Of a stretch of 64,000 nt of DNA, positions 17,214 through 25,831 are shown in pieces. This DNA is from Caldalkalibacillus salinus (GTDB lineage: Bacteria; Bacillota; Bacilli; Caldalkalibacillales; JCM-10596). The stretch lies in assembly GCF_016745835.1 (NCBI RefSeq), contig NZ_JAERVL010000017.1:85813-149812 (forward strand), in the 5' to 3' direction. The notes under the pieces were generated by a model that searched no databases, was not told the origin of the DNA, and saw only the letters and a list, made by a program, of their open reading frames with translations. How positions within the stretch are numbered: the first letter of the stretch is position 1; each line of letters begins with the position of its first letter. Made by a program: the position numbers and the translations under genes.

Positions 17214-18839
17214 TTATGCGGCTGTCGCTTTTAATTTTGCCTTTAGAATGTAAACGACGACCGCCATACTGAGTAATGTGGCTACAATCCCAGCCAATGC
17301 ACTGCCAGTAAAGCCTAAGGCTAGATAGCCAATAAACGTCGTAGCGGCAGCCATTAAAGCGTAAGGTAACTGTGTCATCACATGATCAATATGGTGACTC
17401 CCTGCACCTGTTGAAGACAAAATCGTCGTATCCGATATTGGAGAACAGTGATCTCCGAATATCGCTCCCGCTAATACAGCAGCTAGCATGGGTAGTAACA
17501 ACTGAACATCTACAACCACCGCCATTTCACCTGCAATTGGGAGTAACATACCGAATGTACCCCAAGACGTCCCTGTTGAGAACGCCATAATACCAGAGAT
17601 AAGAAAGACGAGGGCTGGGAGCAACATCACTGGAATGTTACCGTCAATAATGCTCGCCAAATATGCGCCAGTCTTCAGTGCACCAATGATCTCTATGATC
17701 GTCCAAGCAAAGACGAGAATATAAATGGCGGGTAACATGGACTTAATCCCGGCCCATAAACCGGCTATTAGATCCTTAAAAGCGGCGACGCTGAAATGAT
17801 GGACGCCATATAAACGGATGGACGTCAGCAGTACGGCCACACCTAAACCAATGAGTCCTCCGTATACGAGGGCCGCAGCCACATCCGTATTTACAAATAT
17901 ACTCAGAAGGGTCACGTTGCCTTCTGTACCTTGTATTCCTGTCGTGATCATGAAGAATACTGTAGCCACGACGAGGGTTATTATAGGCATGATCAGGTCT
18001 CGCGTTTTTCCGTGATGACCCTGCTTCAGGGCTTCATCGTCCTGATGCCCAGGGACAGCCCCTTTAGACGTATCAAGCACCTCACCCGATGCCTCAGCAC
18101 GTTCCTCATGTTCTTTCATCGGGCCAACATCAAGTCTATACATGATAACAGCAAATACAAGCACGAGGGCAGAAAGCGCATATAAATTCATGGGTATCAT
18201 GTACATAAAAGCTTGTAACGCCTCATACTGCGTAATGCCATGATGAGTCAATATACCGGCAATAATGGTAATGATATACGCGCCCCAACTAGAAACGGGT
18301 GCGATCACACACATCGGCGCAGCCGTAGAATCCACAAGGTAGGCAAGCTTTGCTCTAGATACACGATGGCGATCCGTCAGCGGTCGACTCACATTACCAA
18401 CGAGCAAGCTGTTAAAATAATCATCGATAAATATAATGACACCTAGGATAGCTGAGCTCAGCTGTGCCCCTTTCTTTGTCTTCACTTTGCTTTGCGCCCA
18501 TTCACCAAACGCTCGGCTTCCTCCGGAAAGCGCAATGAGTGCAGCCATCATACCGAGTAAGAGTAAAAATAAAATAATGTAAAATTCCCAGCTGTTCAAT
18601 TGCCACGTATCTTCTTCAAATACGACAAAAATACCTCTCACAATGTCAAAAACATAAACAACACTATTAACTATCCAATCATAAAGTCCACCAAACGAAG
18701 CGAGATCTCCTTCAGTACCGTTAATCATGAGCGTCCCGACAACAATACCCAGACCTAGGGATATGAGTACTCTTCTCGTGATCACAACCATGAGTAAAGC
18801 TAGGAGTGGTGGAATTAAAGAATAAATTGTTCCTTCCAT
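17214..18839 (-). CDS. NhaC-family carrier under lysine riboswitch control, probable lysine transporter
   Basis: About 541 residues with 11-12 transmembrane helices; conserved IFIDDYFNSLLVG and SAVLAGAIFGDHCSPISDTTILSSTGAG are typical of the NhaC superfamily. By sequence alone it would be called a Na+/H+ antiporter, but a complete L-box riboswitch with terminator precedes it, and NhaC-family genes under L-boxes have been proposed as lysine carriers (LysW). The start is taken as ATG 18839, about 11 nt from AGGAGG; ATG 18848 is only 2 nt away, and the upstream open frame runs through the riboswitch terminator so cannot be coding. A cre-like box at the promoter suggests carbon control as well. 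Confidence 0.85.
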   Translation of the reverse strand: MEGTIYSLIPPLLALLMVVITRRVLISLGLGIVVGTLMINGTEGDLASFGGLYDWIVNSVVYVFDIVRGIFVVFEEDTWQLNSWEFYIILFLLLLGMMAALIALSGGSRAFGEWAQSKVKTKKGAQLSSAILGVIIFIDDYFNSLLVGNVSRPLTDRHRVSRAKLAYLVDSTAAPMCVIAPVSSWGAYIITIIAGILTHHGITQYEALQAFMYMIPMNLYALSALVLVFAVIMYRLDVGPMKEHEERAEASGEVLDTSKGAVPGHQDDEALKQGHHGKTRDLIMPIITLVVATVFFMITTGIQGTEGNVTLLSIFVNTDVAAALVYGGLIGLGVAVLLTSIRLYGVHHFSVAAFKDLIAGLWAGIKSMLPAIYILVFAWTIIEIIGALKTGAYLASIIDGNIPVMLLPALVFLISGIMAFSTGTSWGTFGMLLPIAGEMAVVVDVQLLLPMLAAVLAGAIFGDHCSPISDTTILSSTGAGSHHIDHVMTQLPYALMAAATTFIGYLALGFTGSALAGIVATLLSMAVVVYILKAKLKATAA

Positions 18840-18939
18840 GCTTCTCATTTCCTCCTCTTTTAATCCACTATGCAATGAGGAAATGCCCATTTCAACGAAC
18901 ACTCTTAAGTACGACAAACGCAAATCTATCACTGCTCGT

Positions 18940-19184
18940 AAAAAAAAAGGCAATGACAGGAATCTCCTATCATTGCCTTTATGGACAATGCTTATCCCCA
19001 TCACAAATGGTGTAGTTCTCCACAACCGTCTTAGGTGTGACAGTGTTACACTTCTTCAGTATAACCCCAGCAATAGGCATGTTGACGCATCCCTAAAGCT
19101 TCGGCGGAAGTCCCTTTCACCTGTAATCATGGTTGTCATTCTCCTACAGGATACTGATGATAATCCGCGCCTCTACCTCATCTG
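18940..19184 (-). promoter_or_regulatory. Lysine riboswitch (L-box) with transcription terminator
   Basis: On the minus strand, reading down from 19184: GGTAGAGGCGCG, then CATCAGTATCC, GGTGAAAGGGA, GCCGAAGC and a CTGTCA-type P5 region, closed by P1 pairing GTAG (near 19174) with CTAC (19011-19014). These are the conserved blocks of the lysine aptamer (compare B. subtilis lysC leader). The expression platform ends in a strong terminator at 18940-18980, with an AAAGGCAATGA/TCATTGCCTTT stem and nine T. High lysine should terminate; low lysine should allow synthesis of the carrier. Confidence 0.92.
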
Positions 19185-19220
19185 TGAATGATGAGGCACA
19201 ACATGTATATTTTATACTAT

Positions 19221-19265
19221 TGCAAAGCGCTTTCTATTATAACAATATTGGCATGAATGTGGCAA
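19221..19265 (-). promoter_or_regulatory. Sigma-A promoter with overlapping cre-like box upstream of the L-box
   Basis: On the minus strand TTGCCA (19260-19265) and TATAAT (19236-19241) with 18-bp spacing. GAAAGCGCTTTGCA (19221-19234) covers the expected start site and closely resembles the CcpA cre consensus, so CcpA could block initiation when preferred sugars are present. Confidence 0.65.
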
Positions 19266-19317
19266 CAGTGAATTTGACGCTCGTAAACACTTAAAATTTA
19301 CCATTAATTCTACGACT

Positions 19318-20034
19318 CTAGGGTTGATGTCGACGTGCAAAATCGACAAATCGAAACTTATCTGTTCGATGTCGGGATTCTGTATATTGGATCAGGCTCG
19401 TATCTTCTAGATAAACGAAGCTTCGTACAACGACTACTTGGTCATGTCCATCGACATCTAGATAGCATTGATCCTCTTCAGTTACGGACTCTACAACAAT
19501 TTCTTTTTTGGCAAAGCTAATCTGTAAACGTAAATCCTTTTCCAAATATTCGTAAATGGAGTCTGCACATATCTCTTCTGTTAGAGAAGGGACATGCTTT
19601 TGTAGTAGATAATCTTTATCGAGAATGATCTTCTCTCCATTAATCTCACGTGAACGGACCACTTCCCAGATGCGATCCTGTTGCGTTAAGGACGGGTGGT
19701 TGATTAACGTATCGTTAGGCTTATCTAAATGGAGTTGATGGACGATCGTTCGGGGCTTGTCTCCCATCTTTTGAGCCAGCTCCTTAAAGCTGACAACACC
19801 GGAGATAGGAAAATCTAATTTACTCAGACCTAGAACGATCGACCCTTTTCCTCTGACTTTTTGAATGTAGCCGTTTTGAGAAAGTAAATTAAGAGCCTTT
19901 CGCACCGTTTCTCGTGAGGTGCAATACTGCTCGCATAAAGCGTTTTCTGAAGGAAGCTTTGAATCAGGTTTGTATTTCGCATCCTTAATCTCATCAACAA
20001 TATCTTGATATATGGTTAAATATTTATTTTGCAT
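19318..20034 (-). CDS. treR: Trehalose operon repressor, GntR/UTRA family
   Basis: 238 residues from ATG 20034 (CAGGTGA upstream), the usual TreR length. The N-terminal winged helix (about 1-70) has LPSENALCEQYCTSRETVRKALNLLSQNGYIQKVRGKGS; the UTRA effector domain (about 90-236), which would bind trehalose-6-phosphate, follows. It is last in treP-treA-treR, 19 bp after treA. Two palindromes of the TreR operator type precede treP, so the operon should be autoregulated. Confidence 0.92.
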   Translation of the reverse strand: MQNKYLTIYQDIVDEIKDAKYKPDSKLPSENALCEQYCTSRETVRKALNLLSQNGYIQKVRGKGSIVLGLSKLDFPISGVVSFKELAQKMGDKPRTIVHQLHLDKPNDTLINHPSLTQQDRIWEVVRSREINGEKIILDKDYLLQKHVPSLTEEICADSIYEYLEKDLRLQISFAKKEIVVESVTEEDQCYLDVDGHDQVVVVRSFVYLEDTSLIQYTESRHRTDKFRFVDFARRHQP

Positions 20035-20053
20035 AGCATCACCTGACTTCATT

Positions 20054-21808
20054 TTAGCATGAAGGGCTTAAGTGATAAACGATAGACTCATAAGGTCTTA
20101 AATGTACACGATCATACGTTTCAGACGAATCTTTGTAATTGGATATGAGGATGTTGGCCTCATATTGCTGAAGAGAAACTGGACATTCAAATGTCACATC
20201 GGTACCGTAAAAATTGTTGACGACTAACAGTTTCTCCCCTTCTCCATGGCGAACGTAGGCAAAAATTTGATCATGATCGTCTAAGATCAATTCATAGCGT
20301 CCGTACGTGATGATATCGTATTCCTTCCTTAGTTGAATGAGCTTCTGGTAGTGATAGAATATGGAATCCTCATCCTCAAGGGCTTGAGCCGCATTGACCT
20401 CGGCCACATTATCGGCTGTGGAAATCCAAGGCGTACCTGTTGTAAATCCTGCGTGTGGACGATGATCCCATTGCACAGGCGTACGTGAATTGTCTCTAGA
20501 TTTCTTTTTCAAAGCTTGTAGAATGGCTTGTTCATCCCAGCCCTCTGCTTTTTTCATCTTATACATGTTAAGCGACTCAACATCACGGTACTGATCAATC
20601 GAATCGAACTTGGGATCGGTCATGCCGAACTCTTCACCTTGGTAAATGTAAGGCGTGCCCTGCATCATATGAATAGTCGTGGCTAGCATCTTAGCCGACT
20701 GACGATGATACGTCTCATCGTCACCATAGCGTGAGACCACACGTGGCTGGTCATGATTACACCAAAAGAGGGCATTCCATCCGCCACCCTCATGCATGCC
20801 GACCTGCCATTTGGTGAGGATATCCTTCAACGCTTGAAAATCAAAATCGACGACAGACCACTTTTCACCATTCAAATAATCGACCTTCAGATGATGGAAG
20901 TTGAAGGTCATATCCAGCTCTTCTCGTTCCGGATCCGTATACTTAATACAGTGATCGATCGTCGTAGACGACATTTCCCCCACTGTCATGCTTTCATATT
21001 GGGAGAACACTTTCTGGTTCATTTCATGCATAAACTCATGGACTCTAGGACCATCAGTATAAAACTTTCTTCCGTCTCCAGGGGGAACGGAACCATCATC
21101 GTCAGGAAAGTCCTGATTTTTGGAGATGAGGTTAATGACATCTAAACGAAAGCCGTCAACTCCCTTTTTAAACCAAAAGTGCATCATATCATAAACATGC
21201 TCTCTTAGCGTTGGATTTTCCCAATTCAAGTCTGCTTGTGTGACGTCGAATAGATGAAGATAATACTGCCCTGTATGCTCATCGTATTCCCAAGCCGAAC
21301 CTCCAAATTTGGATTCCCAATTTGTTGGGACATCAGTTGGCGCGTTGTCGTCTCCTGACCCCTGTTGTTTACTCGGCTTATCGCCATCCGTTTCCGCTTG
21401 GATCGCGGTTTGACCATCCTTCCAAATATAAAAGTCACGATAAGGATTGTCTTTAGATTGGGCGGCCTGTTTGAACCATTCATGTTCAGTTGAAGTGTGG
21501 TTCACGGCGATATCCATAATAACGCTTAAACCACGCTGATGAGCTTCTTCTAGCAGCTGTTCGAAATCCTCCATCGTGCCATACTCTTCATGTATATCGT
21601 AATAATCACTGATATCATACCCGTTATCCCTTTGAGGGGAGGCGTAGATCGGCGTTAACCAGATCACATCGACCCCCAGTTTTTCGAGATAGTCCAGTTT
21701 GGCTATAATCCCTTGAATGTCACCAACACCGTTTCCTGTTGTATCGTTGAAGCTTTTCGGATAGATCTGATAAACGACAGATCTTTTCCACCATGGTTCG
21801 TTCATCAT
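20054..21808 (-). CDS. treA: Trehalose-6-phosphate hydrolase (phospho-alpha-1,1-glucosidase)
   Basis: 584 residues, GH13 family, cytosolic; splits trehalose-6-phosphate into glucose and glucose-6-phosphate. Catalytic motifs: GFRLDVINL (nucleophile Asp), TVGEMS (acid/base Glu) and WCNHDQPR (transition-state Asp); substrate motifs VWLTPIYASPQRDNGYDISDY and DIAVNHTS fit the family. Residues about 150-175 form a polar, acidic insertion (rich in Asp, Gly, Gln, Lys, Pro) that I do not recall from the roughly 560-residue B. subtilis enzyme. The ribosome binding site AAAGGTGA lies in the end of treP, 6 bp upstream. Confidence 0.95.
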   Translation of the reverse strand: MMNEPWWKRSVVYQIYPKSFNDTTGNGVGDIQGIIAKLDYLEKLGVDVIWLTPIYASPQRDNGYDISDYYDIHEEYGTMEDFEQLLEEAHQRGLSVIMDIAVNHTSTEHEWFKQAAQSKDNPYRDFYIWKDGQTAIQAETDGDKPSKQQGSGDDNAPTDVPTNWESKFGGSAWEYDEHTGQYYLHLFDVTQADLNWENPTLREHVYDMMHFWFKKGVDGFRLDVINLISKNQDFPDDDGSVPPGDGRKFYTDGPRVHEFMHEMNQKVFSQYESMTVGEMSSTTIDHCIKYTDPEREELDMTFNFHHLKVDYLNGEKWSVVDFDFQALKDILTKWQVGMHEGGGWNALFWCNHDQPRVVSRYGDDETYHRQSAKMLATTIHMMQGTPYIYQGEEFGMTDPKFDSIDQYRDVESLNMYKMKKAEGWDEQAILQALKKKSRDNSRTPVQWDHRPHAGFTTGTPWISTADNVAEVNAAQALEDEDSIFYHYQKLIQLRKEYDIITYGRYELILDDHDQIFAYVRHGEGEKLLVVNNFYGTDVTFECPVSLQQYEANILISNYKDSSETYDRVHLRPYESIVYHLSPSC

Positions 21809-21814
21809 TTGTTT

Positions 21815-23230
21815 TTATTCACCTTTTCTTTGCTTGTATTTCCCGTATATGACGGTTAAGACGAATGGTACGACGATGACGACGCCCATACCGATAAAGA
21901 AGGAAAGCCAGAATTCGGGGAAGATAGATAAGAATCCTGGAATGCCCCCAACGCCAATAGACGTTGCTCTAACCCCTTGGTACGTGATATAAAGACCAGC
22001 GATGGCAGAACCTACCATAGCAAAGATGAACGGGTATTTAAAGCGAAGGTTCACCCCGAACATCGCGGGTTCTGTAATGCCGAGATACGCAGAAATAGCT
22101 GAGGTAAAGGAGAGACCTTTTACATTTTCATCCTTTGATGCAAACATCATGGCTAACGCTGCTGAACCTTGTGCAATATTAGACAGCGCGAGCATTGGCC
22201 ACAAGAATGTTGCCCCTGTAGACGCGATCAGTTGTAAATCCACCGCTAAGAAGGTATGGTGCATCCCTGTCACAACGAGGAGTGCGTATAAACCACCGTA
22301 GATCAGTCCCCCTAAGGCAGGAATGGCTTCAAATACGCCGACGAAAGCTGACGTAATCATGTTCCCGATGGCAAAGGTGACTGGCCCTACCACTATAAAC
22401 GCTAAGACCCCTGCAAGGAGTAACGTAATCGGTGCGACCACTAATAATTTAAACGCATCGGCCACGCGTTTGTTAAGGAAGCCTTCAATACGTGCCAAAA
22501 TATAAGCTGAAATTAAGACTGGTAGAACTTGCCCTTGGTAACCAAGCTTTTGCACTTCAAATCCGAAGATGTTCCAGACGGGCACATTTCCCTCGTTAAT
22601 CGCTTCAGCATAATCCCAAGCATTCATCAATGCTGGGTGAACGAGCATGAGCCCTAGTACAATACCGAGTAATTCACTTCCGCCAAACCGGCGTACAGCT
22701 GACCACCCAATCAGCGCGGGTAAGAAAACAAAAGCTGTATTGGCAATTAAATTAATCATGTCTGCCGGATCGTTCCACTGTGGGTAAGCATCCACGATCG
22801 ACATCTCATCAAAGAAAATTCCCGGTCCTGTAAGTATATTATTAATCCCCATTAATAAACCGGCTGTCACGATCGCAGGCAGAATGGGAATGAAAATATC
22901 CGCAAGCGTTTTAATCGCGCGTTGTAATGGGTTGAGCTTCTTCTCTGCCTCATCCTTAATGTCTTGCTTCGTAGATGCTCCTATTCCCGTTTGTTCCACG
23001 AGCGCCTTATAAACTTTATCAACTGTTCCTTGTCCGATAACGACTTGGAACTGACCGTTACTAGAGAAAGCGCCCTTAACAGCATCGACTTGTTCGAGTG
23101 CTTCTTGGTCCACCTGATCTTCATCAACTAAGGCGAATCTCAAGCGTGTGACACAATGGGTCGCTTTTGAGATGTTCTCTTTTCCACCGACTGCTTTTAT
23201 AATCTGTTCGGTAGACTGTTTGATGTCCAT
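21815..23230 (-). CDS. treP: PTS trehalose-specific EIIBC component
   Basis: 471 residues. The EIIB domain (about 1-85) has the phosphorylated Cys in ATHCVTRLRF; the EIIC membrane domain (about 105-465) has about ten helices, with GITEPAMFGVNLR and GMHHTFLAVDLQL typical of the glucose/sucrose superfamily. There is no EIIA domain, so it needs an EIIA(Glc) from elsewhere; the free-standing crr product at 32599-33105 is the obvious donor. First gene of the tre operon. Confidence 0.95.
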   Translation of the reverse strand: MDIKQSTEQIIKAVGGKENISKATHCVTRLRFALVDEDQVDQEALEQVDAVKGAFSSNGQFQVVIGQGTVDKVYKALVEQTGIGASTKQDIKDEAEKKLNPLQRAIKTLADIFIPILPAIVTAGLLMGINNILTGPGIFFDEMSIVDAYPQWNDPADMINLIANTAFVFLPALIGWSAVRRFGGSELLGIVLGLMLVHPALMNAWDYAEAINEGNVPVWNIFGFEVQKLGYQGQVLPVLISAYILARIEGFLNKRVADAFKLLVVAPITLLLAGVLAFIVVGPVTFAIGNMITSAFVGVFEAIPALGGLIYGGLYALLVVTGMHHTFLAVDLQLIASTGATFLWPMLALSNIAQGSAALAMMFASKDENVKGLSFTSAISAYLGITEPAMFGVNLRFKYPFIFAMVGSAIAGLYITYQGVRATSIGVGGIPGFLSIFPEFWLSFFIGMGVVIVVPFVLTVIYGKYKQRKGE

Positions 23231-23325
23231 GTCTTAACCCCCTATAGATATAAATACATCATGGCTTTTTGCGGGTGATAGTAAGTATAATACCTTTTCT
23301 TCTAATCCGCTTTCATAATATCAAT

Positions 23326-23339
23326 CTTGTATATACAAG
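23326..23339. promoter_or_regulatory. Downstream TreR-type operator
   Basis: CTTGTATATACAAG is a perfect 14-bp palindrome in the treP leader, 37 bp from the centre of the second palindrome. Confidence 0.75.
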
Positions 23340-23355
23340 TTTGTTAAGCCCTTTC

Positions 23356-23384
23356 ATTTTAAGATGTATATACATGTTTTGCAA
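23356..23384 (-). promoter_or_regulatory. tre promoter with TreR-type operator in the spacer
   Basis: On the minus strand TTGCAA (23379-23384) and TAAAAT (23356-23361) are 17 bp apart. The palindrome ATGTATATACAT (23364-23375) fills the spacer, so a bound repressor would exclude RNA polymerase. Confidence 0.7.
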
Positions 23385-23564
23385 GCCTAAAGGCCTAAGA
23401 ATTTTTGTCCAAAATGTGAAGGTCGCTTGAAAAAAGGGATTAATGACTTTCTCATGAGAACGTGTGTATGGATATGACGCAACGATGCTACACTCTTCCG
23501 ATGACGTTTCGTTTCTCCCTATTATTTGAGCATCAAGGTCAAATTATAATAAAATAGTGCAAAC

Positions 23565-23604
23565 AAAAAACGTTCGGTTATATTAAAAGACCGAACGTTT
23601 TTCA
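23565..23604 (-). terminator. Intrinsic terminator after the HesB-like gene
   Basis: AACGTTCGGT and ACCGAACGTT form a 10-bp stem flanked by A-rich and T-rich runs, so it works both ways. It lies about 110 bp past the HesB-like stop. Confidence 0.8.
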
Positions 23605-23714
23605 GCAGTTTCATATTTGATTCTTTTGATTTTTAAGCCCCCGGTGGTTCAAGATCCTACTTGTATATCTCACAATCTTACACAGATTGTCTTCACCTTC
23701 ATCGTGTGACTTGC

Positions 23715-24005
23715 TTAGTTTTCATGCTTGAATTCAATTTCATCCCGTTTCTTACTGTATTTCACTGTCAGGTCATGTCCGTCAAAATACCATAAGTCCT
23801 CTTTTTCCACATAAAACGTGATGCCGTCTATCTCTGTTTCGGCACCCATTTCTTTTGGCTGATCTTTGTTCATTCCTAGGGAAAATCCGCTTTGAAAGGT
23901 TCCACAACCTCCGTACCGTGTGAAAAAGCGAACATAATCGCCCGAAGCTAATGCCATCTCTTTTTTAAACCAGCTAAAAGCGGGTCGTGTGACTTTAATT
24001 TCCAC
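23715..24005 (-). CDS. HesB/IscA-like protein (YneR type)
   Basis: 96 residues of the HesB-like fold. FFTRYGGCGTFQSGFSLGM holds the single conserved Cys; the three-Cys pattern of true A-type Fe-S carriers (IscA/SufA) is absent, as in YneR/YqkB-type proteins, so a role in Fe-S transfer is uncertain. The start is GTG 24005, 7-8 nt after AAGGAG. It stands alone with terminators on both sides. Confidence 0.82.
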   Translation of the reverse strand: MEIKVTRPAFSWFKKEMALASGDYVRFFTRYGGCGTFQSGFSLGMNKDQPKEMGAETEIDGITFYVEKEDLWYFDGHDLTVKYSKKRDEIEFKHEN

Positions 24006-24073
24006 ATTAACACTCCTTATCCATTAACCCTTCTTGAATGTTGTAATGACCATTGTAACGGATAAAGAATAAT

Positions 24074-24112
24074 AAATAAAGTACAGCGCCTTGGCGACAC
24101 TGTACTTTATAA
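24074..24112 (-). terminator. Intrinsic terminator after the second subtilase gene
   Basis: AAAGTACAG and CTGTACTTT pair around a GC-rich 13-nt loop; lies about 80 bp past the protease stop. Confidence 0.75.
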
Positions 24113-24188
24113 CCTACTTATAACATGGCCTTATTCCTTTGATCTCTTGGTCGTCATTTGTATCCTTCTGTATTTGTGTCCTTTATTA

Positions 24189-25604
24189 CTATTTCTCTTT
24201 GGTGACCATACCATAAGCTTTTTCTACTGCATCATAAGCGTTGACGTAACCTGCGCCCACTTCCCAAGCGTCATAGTCCGGCATATCCGTTGCTGTATCT
24301 TGTAAAATGTCTTTGACTTCGTCCGGTGTTAAGCTTGGATTCGCTTGGAGCATGAGTGCCACGATACCTGCAACATGAGGGGTCGCCATGGACGTACCAC
24401 TCATCATCGCATAGTAAGGCTGGTGTGCAGGGTCAATTTCACTAGACACACCTAGTGGCATTAGTGGACTGGGAGGAATCGTAGAGATCACATCTACACC
24501 TGGTGCTGTCACTGTTGGGCGGTCTTGCCACGTCCATGTTTGTCCATCTAATTCAAAGCTCTCCTCATGTCCTTCCGTTCCTCTAGAAGAGAAGTCAGCA
24601 AGGTCACCGTCTTTTGTCCCAGCTGCCACTGAAATAACCCATGGCGCTTTGGCATAAGGATTATGCGTATCAGCTGAAGGTCCGGAGTTACCCGCTGCGA
24701 ATGTAATAATCATATTACGGTCATAGCATAGCTTTGTAGCCACATTGATAGGGTTGTGTGGGTCAAAGTCTCCTGAAGATCCCCAAGAGTTCGTCACGAC
24801 ACGAATATCATATTCGTGTTGGTGCGTTAACGCGTAATCAAACCCGCCTAAAGCATCTAGGATGAATAGTACGGCACCTGATCCATATCCTACAAGGTCA
24901 GCTCCTGGTGCGACGCCTTCGTACTTACCACTAGACATCGCTCCCGTACCAGCCACGGTGCCAGCAACATGCGTACCGTGTCCAGAGTTTGTGTCCGTGT
25001 TAGGCTGATCCTCTAGATATGTAACAGGAAGTAGCTCACGATCATAAGCATTGAGATTTGTTGTTCCCATGACATTTTGTACGAGCTTACGTCCAAACTC
25101 ATGGTCTTTATGTGTCCCATCAACACCGCTGTCATTGACGAGTACAGTGACCCCATCTCCCGAGATTGGAAGGCCATCAAAGCGGTAATTTGGGTCCTCT
25201 CTCAGCTTGTCCACACCTGTTAAATCTGTAGAATCCTCATTAAAATACTCTAATTCGCTATTGAGGTACAAAGAACGAACCTCAGAGGCAGTCGCCAAAG
25301 CTTCGATCTGTTCTTTAGTGGCTAAAACACCCGCGATCGGCAATGATTCAAATGTAAAGCCGGTCGTAATGTTGACGTCTTCTAACACATTTAACTGCCC
25401 TTCTGTTACCCCTTCATCACCCCAGAAAGTCACAATCACTTGGACAGCTTCCTCAGTTTGGGCGAGCGTTTCAGTTAGCTTTGGATCCACGACCGTTTCA
25501 AACTGACTTGTGCTTTGACCAAACGTCGTCGCTGCCGGTGTTAAAGAAAAAACCAACATGACGACTAACACAATTGAAATGGCAAGATTCATGTTTTTGT
25601 TCAT
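24189..25604 (-). CDS. Secreted subtilisin-like serine protease (S8)
   Basis: 471 residues. Signal peptide (about 1-29, ending near TTFGQ), propeptide (about 30-140) and catalytic domain with Asp158 (VNDSGVDGTH), His209 (GHGTHVAGT), Asn in AAGNSGP and Ser405 (GTSMATPHVAG). It ends right after the catalytic domain, with no SLH region. Propeptide and catalytic domain follow the 8814-11363 protease almost segment by segment (VIVTFWG, LPIAGV, RSLY.N.ELEY, LVGYGSGA, FDYALTHQ), so the two arose by duplication; this one would be released, the other wall-bound. The start ATG is 7 nt after AGGAGG. Confidence 0.92.
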   Translation of the reverse strand: MNKNMNLAISIVLVVMLVFSLTPAATTFGQSTSQFETVVDPKLTETLAQTEEAVQVIVTFWGDEGVTEGQLNVLEDVNITTGFTFESLPIAGVLATKEQIEALATASEVRSLYLNSELEYFNEDSTDLTGVDKLREDPNYRFDGLPISGDGVTVLVNDSGVDGTHKDHEFGRKLVQNVMGTTNLNAYDRELLPVTYLEDQPNTDTNSGHGTHVAGTVAGTGAMSSGKYEGVAPGADLVGYGSGAVLFILDALGGFDYALTHQHEYDIRVVTNSWGSSGDFDPHNPINVATKLCYDRNMIITFAAGNSGPSADTHNPYAKAPWVISVAAGTKDGDLADFSSRGTEGHEESFELDGQTWTWQDRPTVTAPGVDVISTIPPSPLMPLGVSSEIDPAHQPYYAMMSGTSMATPHVAGIVALMLQANPSLTPDEVKDILQDTATDMPDYDAWEVGAGYVNAYDAVEKAYGMVTKEK

Positions 25605-25802
25605 TCATTTTCCTCCTCTTTATAATTTTGTCACAATTCTTACAATATCTATCGTAGCGTTGTATCATGAAATCGAATAGTTAAAATCTAAAAATATAAC
25701 AAATGATCTACTGATATGAACAATTGATGTTTAAGTAAACGCTTGTATTGCCTACTGATTTGTTAAAATCTACTAAGTGTATCCACCATAGATTGACAGA
25801 TA

Positions 25803-25831
25803 AAAGACAAAAGACCCAAAAAATTGGGCCT
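25803..25831 (-). terminator. Intrinsic terminator after the two-component operon
   Basis: GGCCCAA/TTGGGTC stem with a T-rich loop, then TTTTGTCTTTT on the minus strand, starting directly at the response-regulator stop codon. Confidence 0.8.

Noticed and set aside
18840..19025. N-terminal extension of the NhaC-family carrier.
   Set aside because: It translates the riboswitch terminator and part of the aptamer; AGGAGG lies next to the downstream starts.
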